A stretch of DNA of 64,000 nucleotides from Leptospira adleri (GTDB taxonomy: Bacteria > Spirochaetota > Leptospiria > Leptospirales > Leptospiraceae): NCBI RefSeq assembly GCF_002811985.1, contig NZ_NPDU01000004.1:42967-106966 (forward strand), given 5' to 3'. The notes below the pieces were generated by a model. The model did not search any database and had not been told where the DNA came from. It saw only the letters and a list, made by a program, of their open reading frames with translations. Positions 50,293 to 64,000 of this stretch are shown here, one piece after another. Within the stretch, counting starts at the first letter, position 1. Each line of letters opens with the position of its first letter. Made by a program: the position numbers and the translations under genes.

Positions 50293-51744
50293 TCAACCAG
50301 CAAATTCTTCCTTCGAACGACAGACGTCGCAATTCCCGCAACCCTTGAATGTCGCATTAAAATATTCGTAGACGAATTCTCTTCTGCACTTTTCAGACTT
50401 GAGATAAAGAAGCATCTGATACAAACGTTTGAGACTTGTTTTCTTTTTTAGATCCAATAGTTCCGGAGAAAGGAGAGCGTCCGTCAACGGACCTTTCAAC
50501 CTCAGAGAATTTCTTTCCAATTCTCCGGAGGTAACTCCGTGTCTTTCAAAAAGATTGAGCACCGTTTGAAGCCGATGGTCTCCGCGGTTTCTATGAACGA
50601 CCTTGGACTGCAATTCTTCGTAAGTTAAGGAAGCCAGCTTTTCCCCCAAGTGTTGCATCGTTTGAAAAACTCTTCCGATAAAAACAGCGTCCGGATTTTG
50701 CCATTCGATAAATTCCATCAACACGGTAAGATCGTCTTGTATATAAAAAACGTGACAATCGGAAGGATTCCCGTCCCTTCCCGCGCGTCCGATTTCTTGA
50801 TAATAACTTTCCAGAGAAGACGGAAGCTCCGCGTGAATGATCGTCCTTATATTCGGCTTATCCACGCCCATCCCGAAGGCGTTGGTCGCGAGAAGAATCA
50901 TATCCTCCGATTTTAAAAACTGATTTTGAATCCGTTTCCTTTGGTCCGGAGCCAATTGTCCGTGATAGATCCGATGAGGAATTTTCTGAATGTCCAACTT
51001 CTCGCTGAACTTTTCTATGTTCTTAATAAGATTAAAATATACGATCGTACTTTCTTTCCGCGTCTTTAAAAGATCCACGATCGCGTCGACCTTCGCAGGT
51101 TCGTCCACAAAGGTTCGAACGTCCAAAAACAAATTCGGACGACAAATACCTTCGTTATAAACTTCGATTTCCGATTCTTCCAAACCGATCTGACGCACGA
51201 TGTCTTTTTGTATTTCGGAAGTTGCGGTTGCGGTTAACGCAATCGTTACGGGCTTTCTAAGAATCTCCCTAAACTCGGAAATCTTCGTATAATCCGGACG
51301 GAAGTCGTGGCCCCATTGGCTGATACAATGCGCTTCGTCGACGGCAAGCAAGGAAACATTTCTGTCACGGAGGGCTTCCAAGAACGCGCGCTTCCGAAAT
51401 CTTTCTGGAGAAACGTAAAGAATCTTATACTTTCCTTTTTTTAAATCCTCATAACTTCGAATTCGATCCTCCTTAGACAAAGAAGAATTGATATAACCGG
51501 CGTCCACACCGAGCGTCTTCAGTTTGGAGACCTGATCCTGCATCAGCGCGATCAAAGGTGAAATGACGATTGTCAATCCTTCCATCGCCAAAGCAGGCAA
51601 TTGATAACAGATCGACTTACCCATTCCGGTCGGCATGATAACCAGACAATTTTTTCCCGAAAGAACGTCGCCGATGATGTTCTCTTGAGAAGTTCGAAAA
51701 GAAGAAATCCCGAAAAAAGTTTTGAGCTCGGAAACGGAAGGCAT
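50293..51744 (-). CDS. recQ: RecQ-type ATP-dependent DNA helicase (short form)
   Basis: A 3'-5' DNA helicase acting in recombination and replication-fork repair. The 483-residue protein has the helicase core: Walker A MPTGMGKS (37-44), DEAH (136-139) in the RecQ-specific VDEAHCISQWGHDFRPDY, TATAT, and motif VI IGRAGRDG. The C-terminus has the zinc-binding Cys453, 469, 472 and 475. The winged-helix region is reduced and the HRDC domain of long RecQ proteins is missing, so DNA-structure preference may differ. It is divergent from recC with 109 bases between the starts, a shared control region. Confidence 0.94.
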   Translation of the reverse strand: MPSVSELKTFFGISSFRTSQENIIGDVLSGKNCLVIMPTGMGKSICYQLPALAMEGLTIVISPLIALMQDQVSKLKTLGVDAGYINSSLSKEDRIRSYEDLKKGKYKILYVSPERFRKRAFLEALRDRNVSLLAVDEAHCISQWGHDFRPDYTKISEFREILRKPVTIALTATATSEIQKDIVRQIGLEESEIEVYNEGICRPNLFLDVRTFVDEPAKVDAIVDLLKTRKESTIVYFNLIKNIEKFSEKLDIQKIPHRIYHGQLAPDQRKRIQNQFLKSEDMILLATNAFGMGVDKPNIRTIIHAELPSSLESYYQEIGRAGRDGNPSDCHVFYIQDDLTVLMEFIEWQNPDAVFIGRVFQTMQHLGEKLASLTYEELQSKVVHRNRGDHRLQTVLNLFERHGVTSGELERNSLRLKGPLTDALLSPELLDLKKKTSLKRLYQMLLYLKSEKCRREFVYEYFNATFKGCGNCDVCRSKEEFAG

Positions 51745-51853
51745 TCAGAATACATTCTTCGATCGATCTTTGAGAGCAAGAGAAAATGTAATTACTTGCC
51801 ATCTCGCCGAATTCTTAGAATGCTCGTAATTCTGGGATTCGAAGAGGGAACGT

Positions 51854-55272
<3,419 letters not shown>

Positions 55273-55276
<4 letters not shown>

Positions 55277-58200
55277 GCGATCTGACTCGGCCGTTCAAAC
55301 TAAAATCCAGTTTTGTAGAAGCCTCCGCGGGAACCGGAAAAACGTATACGATCATGGAGATCGTCGGAGATCTGATCCAAGAGCATAAAATTCCTCTCAC
55401 GCAAATCCTGATTCTTACTTACACCGAAAAGGCTGCGGGCGAATTGAAGGAGAGGCTCCGAAAAAAACTGCTTCAATCCGATCTCACAAAAGAGGCGAGA
55501 GAACTCGATCAGGTTACGATCTCAACTATACACGGTTTTTGTAATATGATTTTACAGGAATATCCCGTGGAAACGGAAACTTCTTCCCGATGGATTTTGA
55601 CGGACGCAAAGGAAAGACTTAAGATCGCGCTCTATCGGCTTCAACATCAGGAATGGAAAAATTGGGCGGCTCCGAACGAACTCGAATCTCTTCTTTCCGA
55701 ATCAGAATTTTTAAAAAATAGGGATCAAATTCTTGCCGCGGGGGCCAAACTTTTAAGCGGGAAAAAATATCCGTATAACAACGATTCTACGCCGTTGGGC
55801 CCGGCAACGTTTCTGCAAAAAACGGCCCTCATCGCAAAGGAAATGGTAGAGGAGGATTTTAAGAATGGGGATTGGCTGAGTTACGATCAAATGATTCTTA
55901 AGACCAGAGATTCTTTAAAAAACCCGTTCTTAAAAAAAGCCCTCCAAAACCGATATAAGATCGGAATCTTGGATGAATTTCAGGACACGGACGCGGCACA
56001 ATATGAAATATTTTCGCAGCTATTTCTGGATTCGAATCGGCAAGAATCCGAAAGGGCATTGTATCTCATCGGAGATCCCAAACAGTCCATCTACGGTTTC
56101 CGAGGAGCGGACATCGGAACTTATCTGAACGCAAAAAGGGAACTCAAAAAAAATCACGCGGAGGAAATTCCGCTCGATGTAAACTATCGTTCCGTATCCG
56201 AACTCATCCGAGGTTATAACGAAATCTTCGGCGGGAAAGAGGGAGAACTTAGTTTTTTTCCGATCGTTGAAAAGGGATTCGAATCGCAACCGATCGAATA
56301 TACAAAAGTAAAACATCCTGAGAAAGAAGGAAAGGTTCGACTGAGTCCGCGGCACAAGGAAGGTCCGATTCAGGTCGTGCGGTTTCAGGGAAGGGAAACC
56401 TGGAAAACCGACGACGCCAGAGTGGCCTGGGGACAATTCATTGCCGAAGAAATCCTAAAACTCGCGACTCGGGAAAACGCCTTCGCTTACGAAACCTACG
56501 ACGATCAAAAAAAAGAATATAATGAAAAATTAATAGACCTTAAAGAGATCGCAGTCTTGGTTAAAAGCAAGGCCGAGGGAAGAGTCGTAGAACAAGCGTT
56601 AAAGCTCAGAGGGATCCCCTGCTCCTTTTACAAACAGGAAGGGATTTATCAATCGCCGGAATCGGTTCAAATACGAAACGTCTTAGAGTGTCTCATAGAT
56701 CCCAACAAACCTTCTTCCTATCGGAAACTTTTGTTAGGCGATTTGTTTCAAATACGTCCGGATCGCCTTTCTTACTTCGACGAACATTCCATCGATTCGT
56801 ATGAAAAGTCCATCCTGGATCGCTGGAAGACGTTTGCGATGGAGCGAAAATTCGCAGAGCTCTTTCGTTCGATCGAAGAGGACAGCAGGATCTTTTTGAC
56901 CGAAGAGGAAACAGATATCGCCTGGGAAAGAAAGCGGACCAACTACAGACAGATATTTAGAAAACTTCTTCAATTTCAAATCGCCAACCAAGCCGGGCTC
57001 GAAGAAGTATTAGAAGAATTGAAACAACTTCAATCCGAAAAAAGAAACGAAGAAGAACTTCCTCTTTTCGAGAAAGAAACCGAAAAAGACGCCGTACAGA
57101 TTCTCACGTTACACGCTTCCAAAGGTTTAGAATGGCCTATCGTATTTTTATTCAATCTTTCCGGAAATTTCACGCCCGATGTCTACGACTATCCGTTCGT
57201 CGAATCGGAAAATCGCAGAACTTGGAAATTGAGCCTTTGGGACGACGAAGAAGAACGAAAGATTAGCAAAGAAGAATATTCTAATCAAACGTTGAACGAA
57301 AACAAACGCCTGTTATACGTCGGAATCACAAGACCCAAAATCAGACTTTATCTTCCGTATTTCACCCCGATCAACAATTGGAAGGCGAGAGACTCCGCGT
57401 ATTTTAAGATTTTATATCCCAGACTTCATTCGATTTTGGAAAACGATCCCGATCCTCGACTCTTTCATTCCGTATTTTGGACTCCGCAGCCGTTGGATCA
57501 AACCGATCTTAAAATTCGCACGCGAACGGTTTCACCCGAGGTCCGTTTTACTCCTTTGATCTTTCAGGAATCGTATTCCCCGAAAACGATCTGGATCCAC
57601 AGTTACTCTTCCCTCAAATCAAAAGTCGACGTAGCGTTGGACGAAAAATCGCTTTCAGTCTTGGAAGACGGAAATTTTTTTAAATCGGATGAAATAGAAG
57701 ATTCTCCGTCGGAAACCGAGGATGCACTTCCCTCGTCCGCCGCAACCGGTTCCTTCTTACATCTTCTTTTGGAAGAATTGGATTTTTCTCTTTTTAAAAC
57801 GAAGTCGCCGAAAGAACTTCTAAACGAAAAGAAGATCTTATCCAGAATGAATTTTCATCTCGATTACTTCCAGCTTTCCAAAACCAAACAAAAAGATGCG
57901 GACATAGAAAAGGACGTCTACAGAGAAAGAGCCTGCGAAATTCTATGGAATTCCTTAAACGCCGTAATCCCCGTAAAAGACCGATCTTCATTTCGTTTAT
58001 TAGATATTTCTAATGAAAAAAGAATTTCGGAGATGGATTTTCATCTGGATCTGGATCCGCAAAGCAGCGGTCCCGGTAATTTTTTGAAAGGTTCCATCGA
58101 TCTCGTGTTCGAATTCGAGAATCGTTTCTATCTCGCGGACTATAAATCCAATCTGCTCGAAGACTATTCCTTCTCTTCGTTGAAAAAGAGTATAGAAAGT

Positions 58201-58449
58201 CCGGAGAGCAGATACGATCTGCAAAGAGATATCTACGCTATGATCCTTTTCGAATATCTAAAGAATCTTTTCGGAGAAGAGCAAGCCTTTCGAAAACTCG
58301 GCGGGGTTTTTTATTTTTATCTAAGAGGGATGAGAGCCGGCGAAAACAAGGGCGTTTATTCGGACTTCGATTGGTCTTTAGAAAGATTAAACAAAATCAA
58401 AGACAACGTCCGCCTTTTGACAAATCGGAATTGGGAGGATTTTCTCTGA
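55273..58449 (+). CDS. recB: Exodeoxyribonuclease V subunit beta (RecB)
   Basis: The 3'-5' helicase and nuclease subunit of RecBCD, 1058 residues. Walker A is EASAGTGKT (16-24); further UvrD-like motifs are LDEFQDTDAAQYEIF (motif II), GDPKQSIYGFRGAD (III), LHASKGLEWPIV (V) and LLYVGITRPK (VI). The C-terminal RecB nuclease holds the His of TGSFLHLLLEEL, GSIDLVFEFENRFYLADYKSN with the catalytic Asp residues and Lys, so nuclease activity is intact. The ATG overlaps the recC stop; an upstream frame start at 55117 lies inside recC and is rejected. Confidence 0.96.
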
Positions 58450-60308
58450 TGGAGGAACTCTTCTCATCCTGGACTGAAAAATTGAAAGAAGACATCCTTC
58501 TTCTTTCGGAATTGGAATCGAAAAATAAAACCCAATCCAAACATCCGGAAGAAGATTCCAAGATTCTATTAAATATTTTGAATGAACTTTGGGAAGCCGG
58601 CGAAGACGGAAACCTTTGTATCCCGGTTCAAAAGGAATGGAAAAATTACCTCAAAACAAAACCGCCGGCTCTCGTCGTCGAAAAAATCGGAAACAAAGAA
58701 TGGGTGTATTTCGAAAAAACATTCCGTACCAAGACCGAACTCGAAACTCTTCTCGAAGAAAGAATTCGCGGGAATATTAGGACGCGATCGGACTTGGTGA
58801 AAGCGGAATCGATTCTTAAAAAACTGGAATCAAAAAGTTTCGATCTTAAAAAAGGACAAGTTCGTTCGATTCTATCCTGTCTTTCCTCGTCGTTTCAAAT
58901 CATAAGCGGCGGTCCGGGAACGGGAAAAACGACGGTCGTCGCGTTCTTATTACAAATTTTGAATGAACTTGGCGAGCTTCCTCCTGCCGAAGAGATCGCG
59001 CTCGTAGCTCCGACCGGAAGGGCGGCGCAGAGATTGACCGAATCCATCCAGGAGAATCTAAAAAGAATATCCGATTCGGATCAGAATCGTTTTCTGAGGG
59101 GACAGACGATACACGGACTTCTTTCCTACAAACCGTCGTTAGGCGGATTTTATTATAATCGGGAACGTTATCTTCCGCATCGGCTTGTCATCGTTGACGA
59201 AGTCTCGATGGTCGACGTTAATCTGATGCTCTCCTTATTTCAAGCGTTGCCGAAAGATCGATCGTTTCGATTGATTCTCATCGGAGATCCGAATCAGCTT
59301 CCTTCCGTGGAAAAAGGCGCGGTGTTAAGCGACTTCCTTTCCGTTTTGGAATCCGAGAACGGAAATCATATTTCCAGACTCGAGGAAAGCAACCGTCAAA
59401 AAAGAAACTCAAAAGGAGAAGTCTCTAAGATCGTAACTTTGGCCGAAGAAATTCTAAAGTACGATCCCGAAAATCTAAATCTAGGAACGAGAATCGACGA
59501 CGCTTTTCCAAAAACCGATACGATCGGTGAAAACGTAGTTTACACAACTCAAGTCGTGTGGCTGCAAAATTCTTCGAAAACGGATCCCGACGTGTTGACG
59601 AGGGACGAGGTAGTCGAACAACTTTGGGAAAGAATTTTTTTACCGCAGATTCTAAGGATCTCGTCCTGGAAAATTAATGACGGAAGAGAATTTACCGATT
59701 TCAATTTTGTTAGAACGTTCCAAAACGAACTCGGTCGCTTTCGTTGTCTTACGGTGTTTCGAAAAGGATATTGGGGAGTGGAGTCGATTCAAAACAAAAT
59801 CATGAATCTCGCCGCTCAGGATTTTTACGGCAGAATCACCTCTGCTCCGGTTCAGAACTTATTTCCAAAACGTCTCGCAAAACGTCTCTACTTCGTAGGG
59901 CTCCCGATCCTGATCACACAAAACGACAAGAGTCGAAAGTTATTCAACGGCGATATCGGGATCGTTCTCAGAACGGGAAACACCGGAGAATTAAGAGCGG
60001 TATTTCCGATCGACGACCGCCTCTATCCCTTCGCCTTGGACACGCTTCCGAAACACGAGCCGGCGTTCGTAATGAGCATACACAAAAGTCAAGGATCGGA
60101 ATATGATACAATTCTAATATACTTGCCGGACGGCGGAGAATCCGCGGCTACCAATTTTCACAAATTACTCAATCGACAGGTTCTTTATACGGGAATCACT
60201 CGCGCTAAAAATCAGGTAATCTTAGCCGGAAATCCTAAGACATTTGAACTCGGAATAGAAAACATCCAAAAACGAAACACAGGATTTCGAATCAGAATAA
60301 ATCCGTAA
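58449..60308 (+). CDS. recD: Exodeoxyribonuclease V subunit alpha (RecD)
   Basis: The 5'-3' helicase subunit of RecBCD, 619 residues. The helical N-terminal domain is followed by Walker A GGPGTGKTT (154-162), VDEVSMVDVNLM (motif II), LIGDPNQLPSVEKGAVL (III) and the C-terminal SH3-insert/motif V-VI region SIHKSQGSEYDTILI and LYTGITRAKNQVILAG. The ATG at 58449 overlaps the recB stop (TGATG). A longer frame from 58371 would lie within recB. The recC-recB-recD order is unbroken, without a ptrA-like insertion. Confidence 0.96.
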   Translation: MEELFSSWTEKLKEDILLLSELESKNKTQSKHPEEDSKILLNILNELWEAGEDGNLCIPVQKEWKNYLKTKPPALVVEKIGNKEWVYFEKTFRTKTELETLLEERIRGNIRTRSDLVKAESILKKLESKSFDLKKGQVRSILSCLSSSFQIISGGPGTGKTTVVAFLLQILNELGELPPAEEIALVAPTGRAAQRLTESIQENLKRISDSDQNRFLRGQTIHGLLSYKPSLGGFYYNRERYLPHRLVIVDEVSMVDVNLMLSLFQALPKDRSFRLILIGDPNQLPSVEKGAVLSDFLSVLESENGNHISRLEESNRQKRNSKGEVSKIVTLAEEILKYDPENLNLGTRIDDAFPKTDTIGENVVYTTQVVWLQNSSKTDPDVLTRDEVVEQLWERIFLPQILRISSWKINDGREFTDFNFVRTFQNELGRFRCLTVFRKGYWGVESIQNKIMNLAAQDFYGRITSAPVQNLFPKRLAKRLYFVGLPILITQNDKSRKLFNGDIGIVLRTGNTGELRAVFPIDDRLYPFALDTLPKHEPAFVMSIHKSQGSEYDTILIYLPDGGESAATNFHKLLNRQVLYTGITRAKNQVILAGNPKTFELGIENIQKRNTGFRIRINP

Positions 60309-60398
60309 GCCATCTTCCCTCAAAGTTTAATTACAAGAAAACAGAAACCTATTATAAAAAGATTGCGGATTCCTACTTTAAATTTATGAAAGACCGTC

Positions 60399-62771
60399 AT
60401 GATTCGGTCCTATGGTAGAATATTCATCCGTTCTATTTTTTGGATTTCCTTCGGAGTTTGGATCCTATTGCAGGGCCATTGCGGACCGATTCCGGATTCT
60501 TTTCCCAAAGCGAAGAACGGAATTCTACTGATCTCAAGCGAACTCCTTGCGGAAAATAAAATCGTTCCACTTTCGGGAGAATGGGAATTTCAGGAAGGGT
60601 TCGCGAATAAAGGATCTCTTGGAGTAATCGCGGTCCCGGGATTTTGGGAAGACAGCGAATTCCCCGCATTCAAAGGAAAGGCTTTTGGGGCGGCCACATA
60701 CAAACTCAAAGTCGTCGGCCTTTCCGCCGGAGAATATGCGATCAAGTTTCATGAAATCCACAATGCCTATCGAGTCTTTATCAACGGAAAACAACTTCTG
60801 GAATTCGGCAAAGTTTCCGCAAAACCCGAAGGAGAAATACGCAGAATCGGAAAGCCGATCGTTCACTTTTTAGTCGAAAATGAAAAAGAACCTCTTGAAA
60901 TCACATTAGAAATATCGAATTGGTTCGAAGGCGTGGGCGGAATCCGAAGAACTCCGGAGCTGGGAAACTTCCACTCCATTTCGGCAATTGATAAAACGAA
61001 AAGAAAATTGGATTTTCTTACTTTTGGAGCGTTGCTCTTTTTCGGCTTTTCCAGTTTCTTTTTCTATCTTTTGACAAAGGAAGAATCGTCCTCGATTTAT
61101 CTTTCGTTAGTCTGCGCGACCTTGGGACTGAGAATTTTTTTCACCGAAGAACATTATATCTTTGAAGCGTTTCCTCAATTCCCTCCGCTGCTCGAATTCC
61201 GAATCGATCAAGGAAGTCTGTTCTTTCTATCGGCCGTTTTTTTAAGCTATATCCGGTCCCTTTTCCCGAACGAGCTCAAGCCGATTCCGTATCGTATATT
61301 CTTGATTCCTAATTTTCTCATGCTCGGAATTTTCTGGATGTTTGAAGGGGACGTATTAGAATCTGTCTTCGAAGCCTATCTCATCTTTATGTTCGCCCTT
61401 ATCTTAGTAGTCTTTGTGGTGATGATAAAGGCCGCTCTCAATCAAAGAACCGGATCCGTCGTATTTTTAATCTCTTGCCTTCTTCTTTTGGTCGGCGCCT
61501 TAAACGACACACTTTCACGACTGGGTTTGATAACGACTCCCTATATCGTACCTTACACGTTTTTATTGTTTATCGCTTTTCAATCCGTCTTGATTTCGAT
61601 CCGATACCGAAGCCTTCTCAAGTTTACGGATTCTCTCAATCATGAACTTGAGGTAAAATTCAGAGCGATTTCCGCGTCGATTCGAGAGGCGATCCTGGTC
61701 TCGGACGCAACCGGTAAGATTCTTTTTTGGAACGAAGGAGCCGTGAAGATTTTCGGCTGGGAAGCTGAAGAAATGCTGAATTCTCCTTTGGAAAAAATTC
61801 TTCCGGAGAGAATTCGAAATAAACACAAAAAAGCGTTTCTAAGATTCTATTCTTCAAGAAGAAAAAATCATCCTTCGCAGACGATAGAGATGATCGGTTT
61901 AAAAAAAGATAATACGGAATTCTCTTTGGAACTCTCCGTCACGCACTGGATCATAGAACAGGATCAATACGTAGGATTGATTATCCGCGACGTCACTCAG
62001 AGAAAGAATTTGGAATCGCAGAGAGACAAAGCGCTGAGTCTTCTCCAATCCGATCTTCACACCGCGGAAAAATTGCAGAAGTCGATGTTCCCGGATCCGA
62101 ATTCTAAAAATTGGCCTTTCCCTTGGTCCGTATTGTATCTTCCGATGGGACCGATCGGAGGGGACCTCTACGATATCCGTAAAACTCAAAACGGATCCTG
62201 GAGATTTTTTATCGCGGACGCGACCGGTCACGGAACGCAAGCGGCTTTATTGACGATGGCGATCAAAGCAGACTACGACACGGTCGAGGACATGGATTCT
62301 CCGCCCGGAATCATATTAGAACAATTGAATCAACAAATTCATCCTATGTTTCACAACTTGAACGCCCTTTTTACGGCATTCTTATTGGACTGGGATCCGA
62401 AGTCCGGCAAAATCCAATATGCGTCCGGCGGACATCCCGAACAGATCATCCTCGCCGACGGAAAAAAAATCGCGTTACAGAAGACGGGACCGATCCTCGG
62501 ATTAAAACCTTCCGCGAAATTCAGGACGGAATCTTATAGTTTTGATTCTTCGTTTCGGTTATTTCTTTTTTCGGACGGCGCCTTCGAAGTATTTGATAAG
62601 AATCTAATACAGCTTTACGGGGAAGACCGATTCCATTCTTACCTTCGTGAAAATTCGGAGACGCCGATTCAGGAGATCTTAGATTCTCACTTAAGGAGCC
62701 TGTATCTTTTTAGAGAATCCCAAGATCTAACGGACGATCTGACTTTTCTTGCGATCACGTTAGGAGAATAA
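60399..62771 (+). CDS. 7TMR-DISM/PAS/SpoIIE signalling phosphatase
   Basis: A 790-residue envelope sensor. The N-terminus is hydrophobic and ends VWILLQGHC, a lipobox-like or signal-anchor segment. The extracellular 7TMR-DISM-type beta-sandwich covers about 35-200 (PLSGEWEFQEGFANK, VPGFWED, YRVFINGKQLLEFG). Seven helices follow (about 205-410), then a PAS domain (about 420-545, ISASIREAILVSDATGKILFWNEGA) and the SpoIIE PP2C domain with PIGGDLYDI, FIADATGHGTQAALLTMAI, YASGGHPEQIIL and LFLFSDGAFEV. All metal-binding residues are present. It probably reads a sugar-like or envelope ligand and dephosphorylates a partner, unknown here. Confidence 0.92.
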   Translation: MIRSYGRIFIRSIFWISFGVWILLQGHCGPIPDSFPKAKNGILLISSELLAENKIVPLSGEWEFQEGFANKGSLGVIAVPGFWEDSEFPAFKGKAFGAATYKLKVVGLSAGEYAIKFHEIHNAYRVFINGKQLLEFGKVSAKPEGEIRRIGKPIVHFLVENEKEPLEITLEISNWFEGVGGIRRTPELGNFHSISAIDKTKRKLDFLTFGALLFFGFSSFFFYLLTKEESSSIYLSLVCATLGLRIFFTEEHYIFEAFPQFPPLLEFRIDQGSLFFLSAVFLSYIRSLFPNELKPIPYRIFLIPNFLMLGIFWMFEGDVLESVFEAYLIFMFALILVVFVVMIKAALNQRTGSVVFLISCLLLLVGALNDTLSRLGLITTPYIVPYTFLLFIAFQSVLISIRYRSLLKFTDSLNHELEVKFRAISASIREAILVSDATGKILFWNEGAVKIFGWEAEEMLNSPLEKILPERIRNKHKKAFLRFYSSRRKNHPSQTIEMIGLKKDNTEFSLELSVTHWIIEQDQYVGLIIRDVTQRKNLESQRDKALSLLQSDLHTAEKLQKSMFPDPNSKNWPFPWSVLYLPMGPIGGDLYDIRKTQNGSWRFFIADATGHGTQAALLTMAIKADYDTVEDMDSPPGIILEQLNQQIHPMFHNLNALFTAFLLDWDPKSGKIQYASGGHPEQIILADGKKIALQKTGPILGLKPSAKFRTESYSFDSSFRLFLFSDGAFEVFDKNLIQLYGEDRFHSYLRENSETPIQEILDSHLRSLYLFRESQDLTDDLTFLAITLGE

Positions 62772-62884
62772 ATGCAAGTTCTTTCTTGAATTCCTCATCC
62801 AAATCCTGCTGGGCTGAAAAACAGGTTCCGCTATTTTAGGCATTCTATCCATCGTATTCTACACGATTAAAGAAGAATCAAAAC

Positions 62885-63820
62885 ATGAAACGGCAGTCCT
62901 CCATTGTTTCCATCAATCATCTTTCAAAGTCGTATTCGAACGGCTTTCAGGCTTTGAAAAATGTTTCCCTCGAAATCCAGGAAGGCGAAATTATCGCCCT
63001 GCTCGGACCAAACGGAGCCGGTAAAACGACTCTCATCTCCATCATCTGCGGAATCGTTAATCCGACCGACGGCTTTGTTCACGTCGCCGGAAAAGACATT
63101 CTAAAAGATTTTCGTTTTACACGTTTCAGGATAGGATTGGTCCCTCAGGAACTGAGCGTACACGCCTTCGAATCCGTTTGGGCGACCGTCAGCTTCACTC
63201 GCGGGCTCTACGGCAAAGCGCCTAACCCCGATTATATCGAGAAACTTTTAAAATCACTTTCTCTTTGGGACAAAAAAGACAGCACAATCATCACTCTTTC
63301 CGGCGGAATGAAACGAAGAGTCCTCATCGCCAAAGCGCTTTCGCACGAACCTGCAGTTCTATTTTTGGACGAACCTACCGCAGGCGTGGACGTTGAACTC
63401 AGAAAAGATATGTGGAACATCGTTCGAAATCTTAGGGAAAGCGGGGTTACGATCATACTAACCACACACTACATCGAGGAAGCGGAAGAGATCGCGGACA
63501 GAATCGGAGTTATGAACAAGGGAGAATTAATTCTAGTAGAAGATAAGAAAATTCTAATGCAGAAACTCGGTAAAAAACAGATCATCCTGGATCTAAGCCG
63601 GAATTTGAAAAAAATCCCGGCCACCCTGAAGACGAAAGGTTTGGAACTTTCCAATAACGGGAAACAACTCGTTTATACTTACGATTCTCACGCAAAACAA
63701 ACCGGAATATCGGCGCTTCTTCAGGAATTAAAAAAGGCAAAGATAGAATTTCAAGATCTGAATACCACTCAGAGTTCGTTAGAGGAAATTTTTGTTCAGT
63801 TAGTCAAGGAGTCGGAATGA
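62885..63820 (+). CDS. ABC-2 exporter ATP-binding protein
   Basis: ATPase subunit of a type-2 ABC exporter, 311 residues. Walker [10 protein letters not shown] (41-49), Q-loop [10 protein letters not shown], signature [10 protein letters not shown], Walker [13 protein letters not shown] and the switch His in [14 protein letters not shown] are all present. The extended C-terminus (from about 220) is typical of ATPases paired with ABC-2 permeases. Its stop overlaps the permease start (ATGA). Substrate is unknown; families nearest by pattern export drugs, polyols or lipids. Confidence 0.95.
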   Translation: MKRQSSIVSINHLSKSYSNGFQALKNVSLEIQEGEIIALLGPNGAGKTTLISIICGIVNPTDGFVHVAGKDILKDFRFTRFRIGLVPQELSVHAFESVWATVSFTRGLYGKAPNPDYIEKLLKSLSLWDKKDSTIITLSGGMKRRVLIAKALSHEPAVLFLDEPTAGVDVELRKDMWNIVRNLRESGVTIILTTHYIEEAEEIADRIGVMNKGELILVEDKKILMQKLGKKQIILDLSRNLKKIPATLKTKGLELSNNGKQLVYTYDSHAKQTGISALLQELKKAKIEFQDLNTTQSSLEEIFVQLVKESE

Positions 63821-64000
63821 ATCTGCACGCAATCAAATCCATTTATATTTTCGAAATGTCCAGAACCTGGAGAACCCTTTTTCAAAGCATCGCGTCTCCC
63901 GTACTTTCGACTTCGTTGTATTTCATTGTTTTCGGCTCGGCCATAGGATCGAGAATTCAGAGAGTGGACGGCGTCGATTACGGATCTTTTATCGTTCCGG
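63817..64000 (+). CDS. ABC-2 type permease (partial, cut by window end)
   Basis: The first 61 residues of an inner-membrane permease: [40 protein letters not shown] then AIGSRIQR and YGSFIVP. The amphipathic N-terminal helix followed by a first membrane helix and a short GSxIG loop is the usual ABC-2 pattern. Overlap of four bases with the ATPase gene shows they form one exporter. The rest lies beyond the window. Confidence 0.9.
   Translation, partial: MNLHAIKSIYIFEMSRTWRTLFQSIASPVLSTSLYFIVFGSAIGSRIQRVDGVDYGSFIVP

Overview
The window looks like chromosomal DNA of a Leptospira species. Reasons: moderate GC with A/T-rich spacers, frequent TTG and GTG starts, many relaxed-lipobox lipoproteins, SpoIIE-type phosphatases, and an isolated tRNA-Ile/tRNA-Ala pair with no rRNA beside it. 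The GC is higher than in L. interrogans, so a higher-GC member of the pathogen-related clade is my best guess. That is inference; no marker gene fixes the species. I see no insertion sequence, prophage, CRISPR array or rRNA.

1-12.6 kb: a partial sugar aminotransferase, Lon protease, a pectinacetylesterase-type lipoprotein with a near-consensus promoter, a secreted hypothetical protein, a zinc alcohol dehydrogenase, a hotdog thioesterase, an SMR exporter of the SugE/Gdx type, a glutathione S-transferase and a large membrane histidine kinase.

12.7-17.6 kb (minus strand): SMP-30-like protein, ArsR regulator, acyl-CoA dehydrogenase, APH-type kinase, DUF6285 protein and histidine phosphatase. The dehydrogenase/kinase/DUF6285 trio matches the LvaC/LvaA/LvaB arrangement for 4-hydroxyacyl-CoA breakdown.

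17.8-25.1 kb: cNMP-binding protein coupled to a membrane acyltransferase and a beta-propeller lipoprotein, the tRNA pair, a flavoprotein/membrane-ferredoxin fusion, and two small A/T-rich lipoprotein genes.

25.3-36.1 kb: an overlapping phospholipid trio (CDP-alcohol phosphatidyltransferase, lipid kinase, CdsA), a fatty acid desaturase, an alpha/beta hydrolase, a TetR/metallo-beta-lactamase-fold pair with a candidate operator, a HisKA_2 kinase, ThiM, a Cys-rich repeat protein and an M48 protease.

36.2-42.3 kb: a split PutA pathway (proline dehydrogenase and P5C dehydrogenase), a PP2C/SpoIIE phosphatase, a methyltransferase and a thioesterase.

42.5-48.7 kb: the most unusual locus. An ArsR regulator with paired palindromes at its own promoter is followed by a DoxX-like protein, six SRPBCC proteins (five of them clear AHSA1-type paralogs), a RibD/DHFR-like reductase and a 14-helix MFS exporter, all on one strand and closely packed. 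It looks like an inducible small-molecule detoxification or modification island.

49-64 kb: a lipoprotein, RecQ divergent from a tightly coupled recC-recB-recD operon, a 7TMR-DISM/PAS/SpoIIE phosphatase and the start of an ABC-2 exporter operon.
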